From assembly GCF_009696445.1 (NCBI RefSeq), contig NZ_VULZ01000004.1:62001-126000 (forward strand): a stretch of DNA of 64,000 nt, given 5' to 3'. This document shows positions 35,923-45,040 of this stretch, in pieces (the first letter of the stretch is position 1; each line of letters opens with the position of its first letter). The notes beneath the pieces were generated by a model that saw only the letters and a list, made by a program, of their open reading frames with translations, had not been told where the DNA came from and made no database searches. The DNA comes from Porcincola intestinalis (GTDB lineage: Bacteria > Bacillota > Clostridia > Lachnospirales > Lachnospiraceae). The translations under genes and the position numbers were made by a program.

Positions 35923-36317
35923 TTATAACCTCCGCTTTCCTGTTATATAAACTGTTTCGTTTTTTGATACATTTTGCAATTTTATGCCATCAAGGCAAAT
36001 TTAATAAAGCTGAATAAGACGGCTTTATCCCAAGCTTTTTAGATATATTACTAGTTATTTTCTAAAATATGTATTAAATATGCCTTATAAAATCGCTAAT
36101 GTATCGTTATCTTTATTCATAATATTACATTGTTTCCGTTTTTGAACAATAGCGGTATTCGACGTCAAAATATCAATTCTGGACATCTGCCATTACATTC
36201 TTGAAAACGTTCACGTTGAATGTTCTCTCATGCAGGACACCGGTATGATATATAATGTAGTTGTTTCCCCATATATAGGGTCTCGATATATGATCTCTTT
36301 CATACAACAACCTTCTA
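35923..36317. promoter_or_regulatory. Divergent promoter region with a cre-like site
   Basis: 395 AT-rich bases between the binding protein (minus) and the AraC regulator (plus). TGAAAACGTTCACG at 36202-36215 matches the CcpA cre consensus TGWAANCGNTNWCA at 13 of 14 positions. TATATAAT at 36251-36258 and TATAAT at 36338-36343 are possible plus-strand -10 boxes. No gene is seen. Confidence 0.5.
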
Positions 36318-37220
36318 TTGCGAGATAAAATACACAGTATAATAAGCACTATGAGCAAAAACGATCGTCTTTTCAAACATCTCAATATGTCAATGACCGG
36401 AAATATCATGACAACCGATATTTCCTGGTTCCGGATCATTTTCTCCGGTAACGAGAATCTGAATACCAGTATGCACAAACACATCGTGCATGAGCTGCAG
36501 TATGTCTATAAGGGTTGTCTACCTATTCTGATCGGACAGAAGATTCTCTCGATCAAGGCGGGTGAATATGCGCTCATTCCTGCGGGCATACAACATAAAG
36601 TCATATCACCAGACGTCCCAACTCGAAAACTAGTCATTGGTTTCAGTATTGAATCAGACGATCTCTATGTAAAAAACACATATAACCATCTGGCGTCTCC
36701 AGTATTTCAGACTGCAACACCCGTCTTTCAACAACTCGCGGATGTTCTGGTCGAAAAATATTCTGCCAGCTATATATCGACACCGTCTGCCTCTGCTATG
36801 TCCTGCATTCTTCATATCCTTCTTCTCGATATCACAGATGAAATCTCATCCGCCGATCAAATCCAGACAATGACGCAGGCAGCGGAGAGCTATCAACGTT
36901 TTAACCAGATTCTCTCCTTTATCAACGAAAGGGCATTCAATAATATCTCCATTCAAGATGTGGCAGATAATCTGAGTTTGAGTGTTCGTCAGACTTCGCG
37001 AATTTGCCACAACCTCTTCGGTTGTACCATCAACCAACTGATCTCCCAGGTACGAATTCAGCAGATTTGCTTTCTTCTAACCCGTTCCGACAATAGCATC
37101 TCCAAGATTGCGGAAATGGCTGGCTTCTCCAATCCTTACACCTTCTCCCGCTTTTTCTCACATCAGACAGGAGTCAGCCCAAGCACTTATCGGAAAAATT
37201 ATGAAATCAAAAAAGAATAA
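36318..37220 (+). CDS. AraC-family transcriptional regulator
   Basis: Up to 300 residues. The N-terminal half is a cupin-like sensor (HELQYVYKGCLPILIGQKIL, EYALIPAGIQHKV); the C-terminal 100 residues are the two helix-turn-helix AraC domain: ISIQDVADNLSLSVRQTSRI and ISKIAEMAGFSNPYTFSRFF, ending HQTGVSPSTYRKNYE. The start is uncertain: a TTG at 36318 or the ATG at 36351; neither has a good site, and TATAAT at 36338 would put a transcript start close to the ATG. It is divergent from the sugar-acid importer operon and is probably its activator. The C-terminal tail ends before a bidirectional terminator. Confidence 0.9.
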   Translation: MRDKIHSIISTMSKNDRLFKHLNMSMTGNIMTTDISWFRIIFSGNENLNTSMHKHIVHELQYVYKGCLPILIGQKILSIKAGEYALIPAGIQHKVISPDVPTRKLVIGFSIESDDLYVKNTYNHLASPVFQTATPVFQQLADVLVEKYSASYISTPSASAMSCILHILLLDITDEISSADQIQTMTQAAESYQRFNQILSFINERAFNNISIQDVADNLSLSVRQTSRICHNLFGCTINQLISQVRIQQICFLLTRSDNSISKIAEMAGFSNPYTFSRFFSHQTGVSPSTYRKNYEIKKE

Positions 37221-37341
37221 AACCGAGTCACTGCTTCATCATGTTCAATTGATGAAACCTTTTTCTAAACCGGCACTAATAGAAGGCCAATCGTTTTCTC
37301 ATCTTATGTATGACTGGATGCTATTTTCCCTATATCATACA

Positions 37342-37375
37342 AAAACCTGCGTCTTCTTACTCAGACGCAGGTTTT
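37342..37375. terminator. Bidirectional terminator between convergent genes
   Basis: AAAACCTGCGTCT and AGACGCAGGTTTT form a perfect 13-bp stem with an 8-base loop; the stem carries T4 on each strand. It separates the AraC gene (ends 37220) from the fusion dehydrogenase (ends 37398). Confidence 0.88.
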
Positions 37376-37397
37376 CTCTTATATTCTTCGTCGGTTG

Positions 37398-40091
37398 TCA
37401 GGCTTGTCCTGAATTATCATCTGTTTTTTTCAATGAAGAGTCCGGATCAACATCGATAAGCACCTTCATGGTCGTCTCTCTGTTGGCATCAATATACTGA
37501 TATGCCTTCAAATAGTCTCTGAACGGAAAATGAACACTCATCAGAGGCTTTAATCTGATCTTTCCATTACTGACAAGGCGAATCGCATCCTCATAATCTT
37601 CATGTCGATACATCATCGTCGTATTCAGGTCGAGTTCTGAATCATTCAGCTTGGCAAGATCGACATTCGCCAGCTTTCCGAATACGGCAACAAGAATAAT
37701 CGTACTACCCTTTCTTGCATTGCGAATAGCACTGTTTATCGAGTCATCATTACCAGCACAGTCATACGCAATGTCTGCCTTGTCCGCTCCAAAACACTTT
37801 ATCAACGCTTCCCCGAAATCTTGCACCTTTGTGTTGACAATATAATCTGCCCCCACATCCTTCGCAATCCGAAGTCGGTAATCCGATATATCTGTTGCCA
37901 GAACTTCTGATGCCCCAAGAGCTTTCAAGGACTGACACAAGAGAATTCCTATAGGCCCACACCCGAGTACGACTACCTTTTTCTCCACGACGCTGATTCT
38001 TTTCGCAGCATGAATCGCAACTGCCAGAGGCTCAATCATGGCGCCCTCGTCATACGTCATGTTAGCCGGTATCGAAGTACACTTTGACTCATCAACTGCA
38101 AAATATTCGCTTGCTGTCCCTGTCGTTTGAAATCCCATGACTTTCAGACCTTCACAGAGATTATACTTTCCGTGCATGCAAGGATAGCAATGTCCACAGA
38201 AAACCTGCGGTTCTATCACAACTCTCTGCCCGACCTCGAATTTCTTTGAATCAGAGCCCCTCTGTACAATCTGGCCTGAAACCTCATGTCCCTGTGTCAC
38301 CGGATAGCCAGTATAGGGATGCGTTCCATGATAGACATGAATATCACTTCCACAGATGCCGATTCTTTTGATCTTTACAAGCACCTGGTGCGGTTCCGGC
38401 ACAGGTACTGATATCTCCCGAAACACAATCTCACCCGGTTTGACCATAACCTGCTGCGTCATTGTCTCCGGAACAGTGTTCTCAAACAGATACTTCGTAA
38501 GTGTTCGTCTCACGGCTCCCGGTCCTTCAATTTCTTCACTTACCATTTTCTCAATCTTTTCACCCAGTCCATCATCATAGAGATTGCTTCCGAAGATATT
38601 TTCATTCGACAGCAATGGCCTGAGTCTGTTTCCCACCGATGAGGGATCCCCAAATTTCAGCCCTGCAAGAGTCTTCTGAAGTTCCGGGATCATTGGATCG
38701 GGTGCGAGGTCAAAATGTTGTCCCTTATCATCCACCTCCAACAGGTAACGAATCCAGCCTGCGATTGCAAGGGGAATTGCAGTCAGCTTCCTTGCCGTCC
38801 CATCCCGCTTCACATATGATTTGATCGTCTCTCCAAAACGTATGCCTACCATCTGTGAAATATCAACTGCAATCCGCTGTGATGTATCACCGAGATATGG
38901 ATTGGAGACCCGTTCATGAATCACTTCATCCAGAAAAGTTTTCGGTGACAGGATTCCAGGATCCTCCACGACGGGAAGGCCTTCTACATAGCCGATCTGC
39001 CTTGCAAGTTCCGCAATCAGCGGATCCTTCATACCATCTGCAAACAATTCATAGCCGAGCATGCAATCATAGGTGCAAAGCCCGGTATGGATCGGGTTCA
39101 GGCAGGTGTTGACTTTCATCCGTTCCGCCTTATTGACCGTCCCCCGATCTGTCATATAGACGCCACCCGACTCAAGCTGCGGACGTCCGTTTGGGAACGT
39201 ATCCTCAATGACTAGATACTGCTCCTTCTCGGCATTTCCGAACGGCGCAATGAATGTTTTCTTTGAAGTGATGATCGAGGACATTCCTTCTACGCCATTC
39301 TCTGTAAGTATGGCAGCAATACGATCCTCCGGCCTTGGAGTAATCTTATCAATCATTGTCCACGGAAAAGCAACCTTGTCTGAATCATGGATGTAGTTTA
39401 GGAATCCCTCATCCACATACCCTTTTTTGAGCCACTCATCACAGATGGTGAAGACAGCTTTCATCAGCCGTTCTCCGTTGTGGGAACAGTTATCCATCGA
39501 AACAAGGGCAATCGGAGCCGCATTCGACTGATAACGTCCATACAGCATTGAAGTAACAACGGCCATTGCTCCTCTGCATCTCTCAGGTCCATTGTTGATA
39601 TCTGACAGAACTCCCCTCGTGTAAGTTCCATCCAGACCAGTCAACGCATATCCCTTTTCCGTAATCGTAAAAGAAACCATCTGAAGTGTCCTTGCTCTGA
39701 ATACTTCCTTCAGCCGGTTCCACTCCCGCCCATCTGTATAATCCGCTTTCAACACCTCTCCAAAAGGAGCCAGTACACGCTTTTCGCAGGATCCGTCTCC
39801 ATTCAGAATCACACCAAGCTCCAGGTTATCATATGGCTTATAGATCTTGTCTACGATCTCATAGTCAAATGATTCCACACAAGTGATGCCCGTATCCAGT
39901 TTTTTATCTCTGATCAGCTTATCCGCGATACTTCCGATGAAGATCCGAAATATGTTCCCGATTCCGAAGTGTACCCACCTCGGATCTGCTTTTGTTTTAT
40001 TGTAAAGCCCCTGTATATCATAGTCTGGAACATCTATACCGGCTTTCTCCCAGACCGCTTTGTCCTTCAGCCCATTCATTGTTAATTTCAT
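37398..40091 (-). CDS. Fusion of mannitol/fructuronate-type dehydrogenase and zinc alcohol dehydrogenase
   Basis: One 897-residue open frame carries two complete dehydrogenases. Residues 1-540 are a mannitol dehydrogenase family enzyme (relatives: mannonate, altronate and mannitol dehydrogenases): HFGIGNIFRIFIGSIADKLI is the nucleotide-binding start, SMDNCSHNGERL and KVNTCLNPIHTGLCTYDCML (K326, N328, H335) the active site. Residues 545-880 are a medium-chain zinc dehydrogenase: C580 and H602-E603 are catalytic zinc ligands, C632, C635, C638 and C646 the structural zinc ligands, and GCGPIG at 710-715 the Rossmann loop. The junction PETMTQQVMVKPGE even keeps the methionine where the separate enzyme would start. 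The two activities could run in series on one hexonate or polyol, with the cofactor recycled. It follows the esterase by 29 bases. Confidence 0.9.
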   Translation of the reverse strand: MKLTMNGLKDKAVWEKAGIDVPDYDIQGLYNKTKADPRWVHFGIGNIFRIFIGSIADKLIRDKKLDTGITCVESFDYEIVDKIYKPYDNLELGVILNGDGSCEKRVLAPFGEVLKADYTDGREWNRLKEVFRARTLQMVSFTITEKGYALTGLDGTYTRGVLSDINNGPERCRGAMAVVTSMLYGRYQSNAAPIALVSMDNCSHNGERLMKAVFTICDEWLKKGYVDEGFLNYIHDSDKVAFPWTMIDKITPRPEDRIAAILTENGVEGMSSIITSKKTFIAPFGNAEKEQYLVIEDTFPNGRPQLESGGVYMTDRGTVNKAERMKVNTCLNPIHTGLCTYDCMLGYELFADGMKDPLIAELARQIGYVEGLPVVEDPGILSPKTFLDEVIHERVSNPYLGDTSQRIAVDISQMVGIRFGETIKSYVKRDGTARKLTAIPLAIAGWIRYLLEVDDKGQHFDLAPDPMIPELQKTLAGLKFGDPSSVGNRLRPLLSNENIFGSNLYDDGLGEKIEKMVSEEIEGPGAVRRTLTKYLFENTVPETMTQQVMVKPGEIVFREISVPVPEPHQVLVKIKRIGICGSDIHVYHGTHPYTGYPVTQGHEVSGQIVQRGSDSKKFEVGQRVVIEPQVFCGHCYPCMHGKYNLCEGLKVMGFQTTGTASEYFAVDESKCTSIPANMTYDEGAMIEPLAVAIHAAKRISVVEKKVVVLGCGPIGILLCQSLKALGASEVLATDISDYRLRIAKDVGADYIVNTKVQDFGEALIKCFGADKADIAYDCAGNDDSINSAIRNARKGSTIILVAVFGKLANVDLAKLNDSELDLNTTMMYRHEDYEDAIRLVSNGKIRLKPLMSVHFPFRDYLKAYQYIDANRETTMKVLIDVDPDSSLKKTDDNSGQA

Positions 40092-40119
40092 CTGTTTTTC
40101 CTCTGGTGATGATTGTTCT

Positions 40120-41010
40120 TTATAAATTATTTCTTAGAAAATCCAGAACGAGATCCTTGACTTCAGGCTGAATGAATGCCGCATCCGCATGATCAACGTC
40201 CTGAATCTCATAGAAATCCGCGTGAACTCCGCTTTCTATTAGTTTCTGATACAAAAGCTCACTATGCTGTTCTGGTACCTGGGAGTCATCTGACCCATGC
40301 AGGATCAGAAACGGAGGCGTATGTGATTGTATAAACGTTCGCGGATCCATTTCTCTGCCCAATTCCGGGTACTCTTTCAGGTATGGCACACCTGCGGCAA
40401 CGGACTGCGGCTGCAAGTGTCCACGCAGCAGTGACTGGTCTGGGAAATCCCCGGTTCCCGGCGCCGCAAAGTGGTACATATCTACAGCCGGATAAAAGCA
40501 TACAGCTGCTTTTACTTCCGAACTTTGATCCAAATAGTCTCCAGACTCATATTCTTCCATGCCGCCTGTTACTGCAGTCATAGCCGCCAGATGTCCACCT
40601 GCCGACTCCCCCATAACCGCAATCCTTTCTGGGTCAATATTCCACTCCTCGGCATGAGCGCGTAGATAACGAATCGACTGTTTGATGTCGGTCAACATCT
40701 CCCTGAAGAACCAGGTAGCCGGAAGGCTATACGACACACTCGCAACAATGTATCCATGTTTTACATAGTAGACAAGCTCCGGGAGCCAAACATTATGGTC
40801 TACTTCTGTCCAACCACCACCGGCTAGAAAAACTATGCAAGGCTGCTTTTTTACCTTTTCATCGTATGAGAAAAACATTCTTGGATGCAGAATACTGAGT
40901 TTCAGCTGATACCGGGTGGCATTGCACCAGTATGGTTTCTGGCAAAACACCAGATCTGTACACTGCAGAACGACTGGTTCGGTTTTTCTTATATGGATTA
41001 CTTTCTTCAT
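40120..41010 (-). CDS. Alpha/beta-hydrolase esterase (BD-FAE / HSL-like)
   Basis: A 296-residue cytosolic hydrolase without a signal peptide. VFLAGGGWTEVD is the oxyanion region (HGGG-type variant with AGGG), VMGESAGGHLAAMTAV the nucleophilic serine elbow, ILHGSDDSQVP the acid and DVDHADAAF the histidine. Such enzymes remove acetyl or feruloyl groups, or open lactones. Located between the RbsC permease and the fusion dehydrogenase it may free an imported acylated sugar or open a lactone. GGAGGC precedes the ATG. Confidence 0.87.
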   Translation of the reverse strand: MKKVIHIRKTEPVVLQCTDLVFCQKPYWCNATRYQLKLSILHPRMFFSYDEKVKKQPCIVFLAGGGWTEVDHNVWLPELVYYVKHGYIVASVSYSLPATWFFREMLTDIKQSIRYLRAHAEEWNIDPERIAVMGESAGGHLAAMTAVTGGMEEYESGDYLDQSSEVKAAVCFYPAVDMYHFAAPGTGDFPDQSLLRGHLQPQSVAAGVPYLKEYPELGREMDPRTFIQSHTPPFLILHGSDDSQVPEQHSELLYQKLIESGVHADFYEIQDVDHADAAFIQPEVKDLVLDFLRNNL

Positions 41011-41051
41011 AACTGCCTCCGAAACATGATTCTGCCTATACCTCTAAAATA

Positions 41052-42032
41052 TCAGGCTTTCGCTGCTTTACTTGCACGTATTCTTGAGTAGTAATCCAGG
41101 CCCACTGCAATCACAAGTACGATGCCATTCATTACATACTGCCAGTATGTATTCAGCCCCATAAGCGTCAGGCCATTGTTCATGACACCGATGATCATAA
41201 CACCGAAGAATACAGCGAACAGACGCCCGGCGCCACCGCTTACAGATACGCCTCCCAGAACAACTGCTGTAATCACTTCAAACTCAAACCCTCGTCCTGT
41301 GTTCGGCGTCCCGGACATTAATCTTGACAGCATCAGAAGGCCTGCTACACATGTGAATAAAGAATCCATAATGTAAGCAATAATCAGCACACGGTCTACC
41401 TTGATTCCGGAAAGCCTTGCAGCCTCCATGTTACCTCCGATTGCGTACAGACTTCTGCCAAATGTCGTCCTTGTAAGAATAATACCTCCCGCGACAAATG
41501 TAAGAATCATGATTACGGTCGGGATGGGGACCTCTCCAATATAGCCCTGACCCATCTTCGCAAAAGAGTCTGGGAATCCAAATACAGGTTGCCCACCAGA
41601 TATGATGTATGCGCCTCCATAAAGGATATTCATAAACGCCATTGTTGCAATCATAGGAGGGATATGCGCTTTTGTAATCAAAATTCCGTTTGCAAGGCCT
41701 ACAGCCAGAGACAGGCAGAAGCTGATCAGAATAGCCATGAATGGCGACATCCCATATGACACCATCAGGGTCGGACATACGATATTCAATATTTCAATCG
41801 TAGATCCGATAGAAAGATCAATTCCACCTGTCAGGATGACCATTGTCATACCGACCGCAGCGATTCCTCTGAACGATATTTGCCTTGTGATATTAAGAAG
41901 ATTATCGACATTCAAGAATGTCGGGGAGATAATGCTGAATATCACGAAGATTCCAAGAAATGCAAAAACAATTACATTATGATTGATCCACTTTTTTACA
42001 GCATTCGATCGTGATCCATTTGTTTTATTCAT
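41052..42032 (-). CDS. Ribose-type ABC importer permease (second importer)
   Basis: A 326-residue RbsC-like membrane protein. IAAVGMTMVILTGGIDLSIG is the classical signature loop (GGIDLSIG fully conserved, unlike the first importer), and AARLSGIKVDRVLIIAYIMD and FEVITAVVLGGVSVSGGAGR follow. It overlaps the ATPase gene by 8 bases. It is the only permease of this importer, so a homodimeric channel is expected. Confidence 0.93.
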   Translation of the reverse strand: MNKTNGSRSNAVKKWINHNVIVFAFLGIFVIFSIISPTFLNVDNLLNITRQISFRGIAAVGMTMVILTGGIDLSIGSTIEILNIVCPTLMVSYGMSPFMAILISFCLSLAVGLANGILITKAHIPPMIATMAFMNILYGGAYIISGGQPVFGFPDSFAKMGQGYIGEVPIPTVIMILTFVAGGIILTRTTFGRSLYAIGGNMEAARLSGIKVDRVLIIAYIMDSLFTCVAGLLMLSRLMSGTPNTGRGFEFEVITAVVLGGVSVSGGAGRLFAVFFGVMIIGVMNNGLTLMGLNTYWQYVMNGIVLVIAVGLDYYSRIRASKAAKA

Positions 42033-43548
42033 ACTTGTGCTCTTTCTCTGTTGAATTGTTCACGGAAGCAAGTGAAAGCACACTTTCCTGCGAGAACTCA
42101 CTCTTCTTCAGTTCTCCTGTAACTTTTCCTTCACAAAAAACAACGATCCTGTCAGACATTCCGAGAAGCTCTTCCATATCCGAAGAAATCATTATCACCG
42201 ACTTCCCAGACTCGACCAGCTTCACCATGATTTCATAGATCTCTGCCTTGGCTGCTACATCAATCCCTCGTGTTGGCTCATCCAGAATGATCACTTCGGG
42301 ATCACGCGCCAGCCATTTTGCCAGAACAATCTTTTGTTGATTCCCGCCGGAAAGATTTCTCACCAACTGCTCCTGTGAAGGTGTTTTGATTGATAAAGAT
42401 TCTATATATTTTCTGATAATCTGATTTGTTCTACTGAAATTGATAAAACCTAGCTTCGAACAAACATGATAACTCGGAAAAGCTATATTCTCGCCAACGC
42501 TCATGTGAAGCATGAGGCCCTGTTCTTTTCTGTCTTCCGGTGCCATGACAATTCCTTTATTAATGGCATCCAACGGATCTCTGGCGACAAAGTCCTTTCC
42601 TTTATATGTGATCTTTCCCCCTGTCAGCCTGTTGATCCCGCAAATCAGCTGAACTGTTTCGGTTCTTCCCGCACCTACAAGCCCTCCAAAACCGAGGATT
42701 TCTCCCTTTCGCAGGGTAAAAGACGCATCCTTGACTTTGGGGCCTGATAGATGTTCCGCCCTCAATACAACCTCTTCCTCCGTACTACCAGACCGATCCG
42801 GGAACTGTTCACTGAATTGTCTCCCAACCATCAGAGAAATCAGTTGATCCTTTGTTTTAGAAGCAGTCGGGTAGGTTCCAATCATATGTCCGTCTCTCAG
42901 AACACTGACTCTGTCTGAAATCTCAAATATTTCTTCCAGACGATGGGATATATAGACAACTGTCACTCCCTTTGATTCAAGCTTATGGATAATGCTAAAC
43001 AATGTATCAACTTCGTTTGTTGTCAGCGATGCGGACGGTTCATCCATAATCAATATTTTCACATCATGTGTGAATGCTTTGGCGATCTCAACCAACTGCT
43101 TATAACCTGTCGTAAGATCTTTGACCTGACTCATCACATTCACATTGATCCCAAGCATATCAAATATTTCCTGGCTTTTTTTCACCATCGCCTTCTTGTT
43201 GATAAAGCCATGTAAAGCGATTGGATCTCCTAAAAATATATTTTCCGCAATCGACAGTTCATTGACCAGATTGAATTCCTGGTAGATAACTGCCACCCCT
43301 TTCTCTCTGGCCTTTGCGGGACTCAGCCTCGTGAACCTCTCTCCGTCAATTGTGATGGAGCCTGATGTCGGTATTACAGCACCTGTTGTCATCTTTATCA
43401 GTGTAGATTTACCTGCGCCGTTCTCTCCGACAATCGCATGGACTTCTCCTTTGCGAAAAGCGAGGCTGACATGACTCAGTGCCATAACGCCAGGATAGCT
43501 TTTTACTACGTCATTAAATTCCAGAATATTTTCTTCCGAGCCTGTCAT
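42025..43548 (-). CDS. Ribose-type ABC importer ATPase (second importer)
   Basis: A 507-residue RbsA-like protein with two nucleotide-binding domains. First: Walker A GENGAGKSTLIKM, signature LTTGYKQLVEIAKA, Walker B ILIMDEPSASLTTNE. Second: GLVGAGRTETVQLICG, signature NLSGGNQQKIVLAKWL, Walker B VIILDEPTRGIDV. AGAGGTG precedes the ATG. It follows the binding-protein gene after a hairpin. Confidence 0.94.
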   Translation of the reverse strand: MTGSEENILEFNDVVKSYPGVMALSHVSLAFRKGEVHAIVGENGAGKSTLIKMTTGAVIPTSGSITIDGERFTRLSPAKAREKGVAVIYQEFNLVNELSIAENIFLGDPIALHGFINKKAMVKKSQEIFDMLGINVNVMSQVKDLTTGYKQLVEIAKAFTHDVKILIMDEPSASLTTNEVDTLFSIIHKLESKGVTVVYISHRLEEIFEISDRVSVLRDGHMIGTYPTASKTKDQLISLMVGRQFSEQFPDRSGSTEEEVVLRAEHLSGPKVKDASFTLRKGEILGFGGLVGAGRTETVQLICGINRLTGGKITYKGKDFVARDPLDAINKGIVMAPEDRKEQGLMLHMSVGENIAFPSYHVCSKLGFINFSRTNQIIRKYIESLSIKTPSQEQLVRNLSGGNQQKIVLAKWLARDPEVIILDEPTRGIDVAAKAEIYEIMVKLVESGKSVIMISSDMEELLGMSDRIVVFCEGKVTGELKKSEFSQESVLSLASVNNSTEKEHKYE

Positions 43549-43575
43549 GATGCACCTCTGCAGCTACTATATACG

Positions 43576-43637
43576 AAGGGCTCCTTGCCAAAGTGGTGTT
43601 CTGTTTACGACAGCATATCAGAACGCAGGAGCCCCTT
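43576..43637 (-). other. Hairpin between binding-protein and ATPase genes (second importer)
   Basis: Minus strand AAGGGGCTCCT pairs with AAGGAGCCCTT with a one-base bulge; an inner TTCTG/CAGAA extends the structure. No U-tract follows. It starts about 40 bases after the binding-protein stop. Confidence 0.7.
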
Positions 43638-43678
43638 GTTGAAATCAGTCCCTTATGATAATGTACTTTCTCCAGGAA

Positions 43679-44713
43679 TCACTGCAATTTGGACAGATCA
43701 ATCTGATCCTCATATCCCCATTCTGCGATACGATCTTTCAAGTTACTCAGATCAATTTCTTCAGTAGGAGTAAGCTGTTCCGGGTTGTCAATTCCATCAT
43801 TCAATGCATTGATGCAAACCGTAATGACTTCGTCACCAAGCTGCCAGCCCGCTCCGAAAGCGATTTCTTCCTTGATCGGATCACCATTCGCCATGAGCTG
43901 AAGAGCCTCAATAGTCCCATCAATCGCAAATATTCCGAATCCGTCTGCCTTCCCGGCTGCCTTTACCGCCTGATTTGCTCCAATTCCACCACCATCGCCG
44001 ATCGACATGATTGCCTTCATATCAGGATACTGCTGCAGCCAGTTTTCAACGATCGTCATAGCCTTGTCAGCAACAACGCATGAGTCCTCCGCTACAACCT
44101 CAGCATCCGGTGCTACCTCCGCTAGCGCCTTCTTCATCTCCTCGCCTCGAATCTTACATTCCTGGTTTTCGTAGAATGTGAGAAGGCCAACCTGCGCCTT
44201 TCCATCATAATTGTCATTGATAAATTCTCCAGTTCTCTCACCGATAATCTTTCCAGCACCAGCGTTATCATTTGTCAGCGAAATATCATATGTTTTGGTG
44301 TGTACGCCATAACACATAACCATAATCCCTGCATCCTGCGCTTTTTTCAGGACATCGTCAACGGAATTGATATCAATAGCCTGAATAATTATGGCGTCCT
44401 TCTTCTGTTGAATGAAATCTTCTACCTGTGAAACCTGCGTAGACGGATCATTATTTGCTGCTTCTACAGTCACTTTGCTTCCTGCTTCTTCGCCCTTCTT
44501 CTCAACCTCATTGCAAACCTCGGCCCAGATCGGATTCGTTAAATCAGCGACTGTCATTCCAATATCATATGGCTTGTCTGATGTTAACTCCTCTGCTTCC
44601 GCCTGTGTGGAAGCCTCCGTCGATTCTGCATAAACATTACCGCCGCACGCCATTATTCCCATTGCGAATGCGCCAGCAACAGCCATCAGTTTCTTTGCTA
44701 CTCGTGTCTTCAT
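43679..44713 (-). CDS. Sugar-binding protein of the second importer
   Basis: A 344-residue type 1 solute-binding protein. Signal: KKLMAVAGAFAMGIMACGGN; IMAC resembles a weak lipobox, while VYA-ES further on would fit signal peptidase I, so its anchoring is uncertain. The mature part opens PYDIGMTVADLTNPIWAEVC, with DAIIIQAIDINSVDDVLKKA and IFAIDGTIEALQLMANGD as ligand-site regions. The start is the ATG at 44713 with AAAGGAGG 7 bases upstream. Its promoter region carries a long inverted-repeat operator. Substrate is likely a polyol, sugar or sugar acid, given the downstream enzymes. Confidence 0.9.
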   Translation of the reverse strand: MKTRVAKKLMAVAGAFAMGIMACGGNVYAESTEASTQAEAEELTSDKPYDIGMTVADLTNPIWAEVCNEVEKKGEEAGSKVTVEAANNDPSTQVSQVEDFIQQKKDAIIIQAIDINSVDDVLKKAQDAGIMVMCYGVHTKTYDISLTNDNAGAGKIIGERTGEFINDNYDGKAQVGLLTFYENQECKIRGEEMKKALAEVAPDAEVVAEDSCVVADKAMTIVENWLQQYPDMKAIMSIGDGGGIGANQAVKAAGKADGFGIFAIDGTIEALQLMANGDPIKEEIAFGAGWQLGDEVITVCINALNDGIDNPEQLTPTEEIDLSNLKDRIAEWGYEDQIDLSKLQ

Positions 44714-44750
44714 AGCATCCTCCTTTGTATAAAAATCGCTTTTCGCTGCT

Positions 44751-44791
44751 AGGTAATGTAAATTCATTTTATTAAAGTACTTACATTACCT
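44751..44791. promoter_or_regulatory. Operator: 11-bp perfect inverted repeat
   Basis: AGGTAATGTAA at 44751-44761 and TTACATTACCT at 44781-44791, separated by 19 AT-rich bases; the half-sites are 30 bp apart centre to centre, about three helix turns. It sits 38-78 bases before the binding-protein start, in the spacer to the divergent ROK regulator, its likely ligand. The rest of the 327-base spacer is very AT-rich with no gene. Confidence 0.7.
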
Positions 44792-45040
44792 TTGTTGATT
44801 GAATCTTACCATAGGGTTTGTTACTCTGCTATTGCCGTTCTATTCAAATAAAACAACAAAATATTGGTACAATTTTTTGTTATATAAAGTTTTTTCAATA
44901 TATTTTATAAAACATTGTGCAGTCAGTTTTATGAATATATTTTATTATATAGATGTGGTTATTGTGATTTCAGCTCGGCTTTTGGGGATGAGAATCTGAA
45001 ACGCTATCTGAATACAAAGATAAAATAGGAGGGAGCGATT

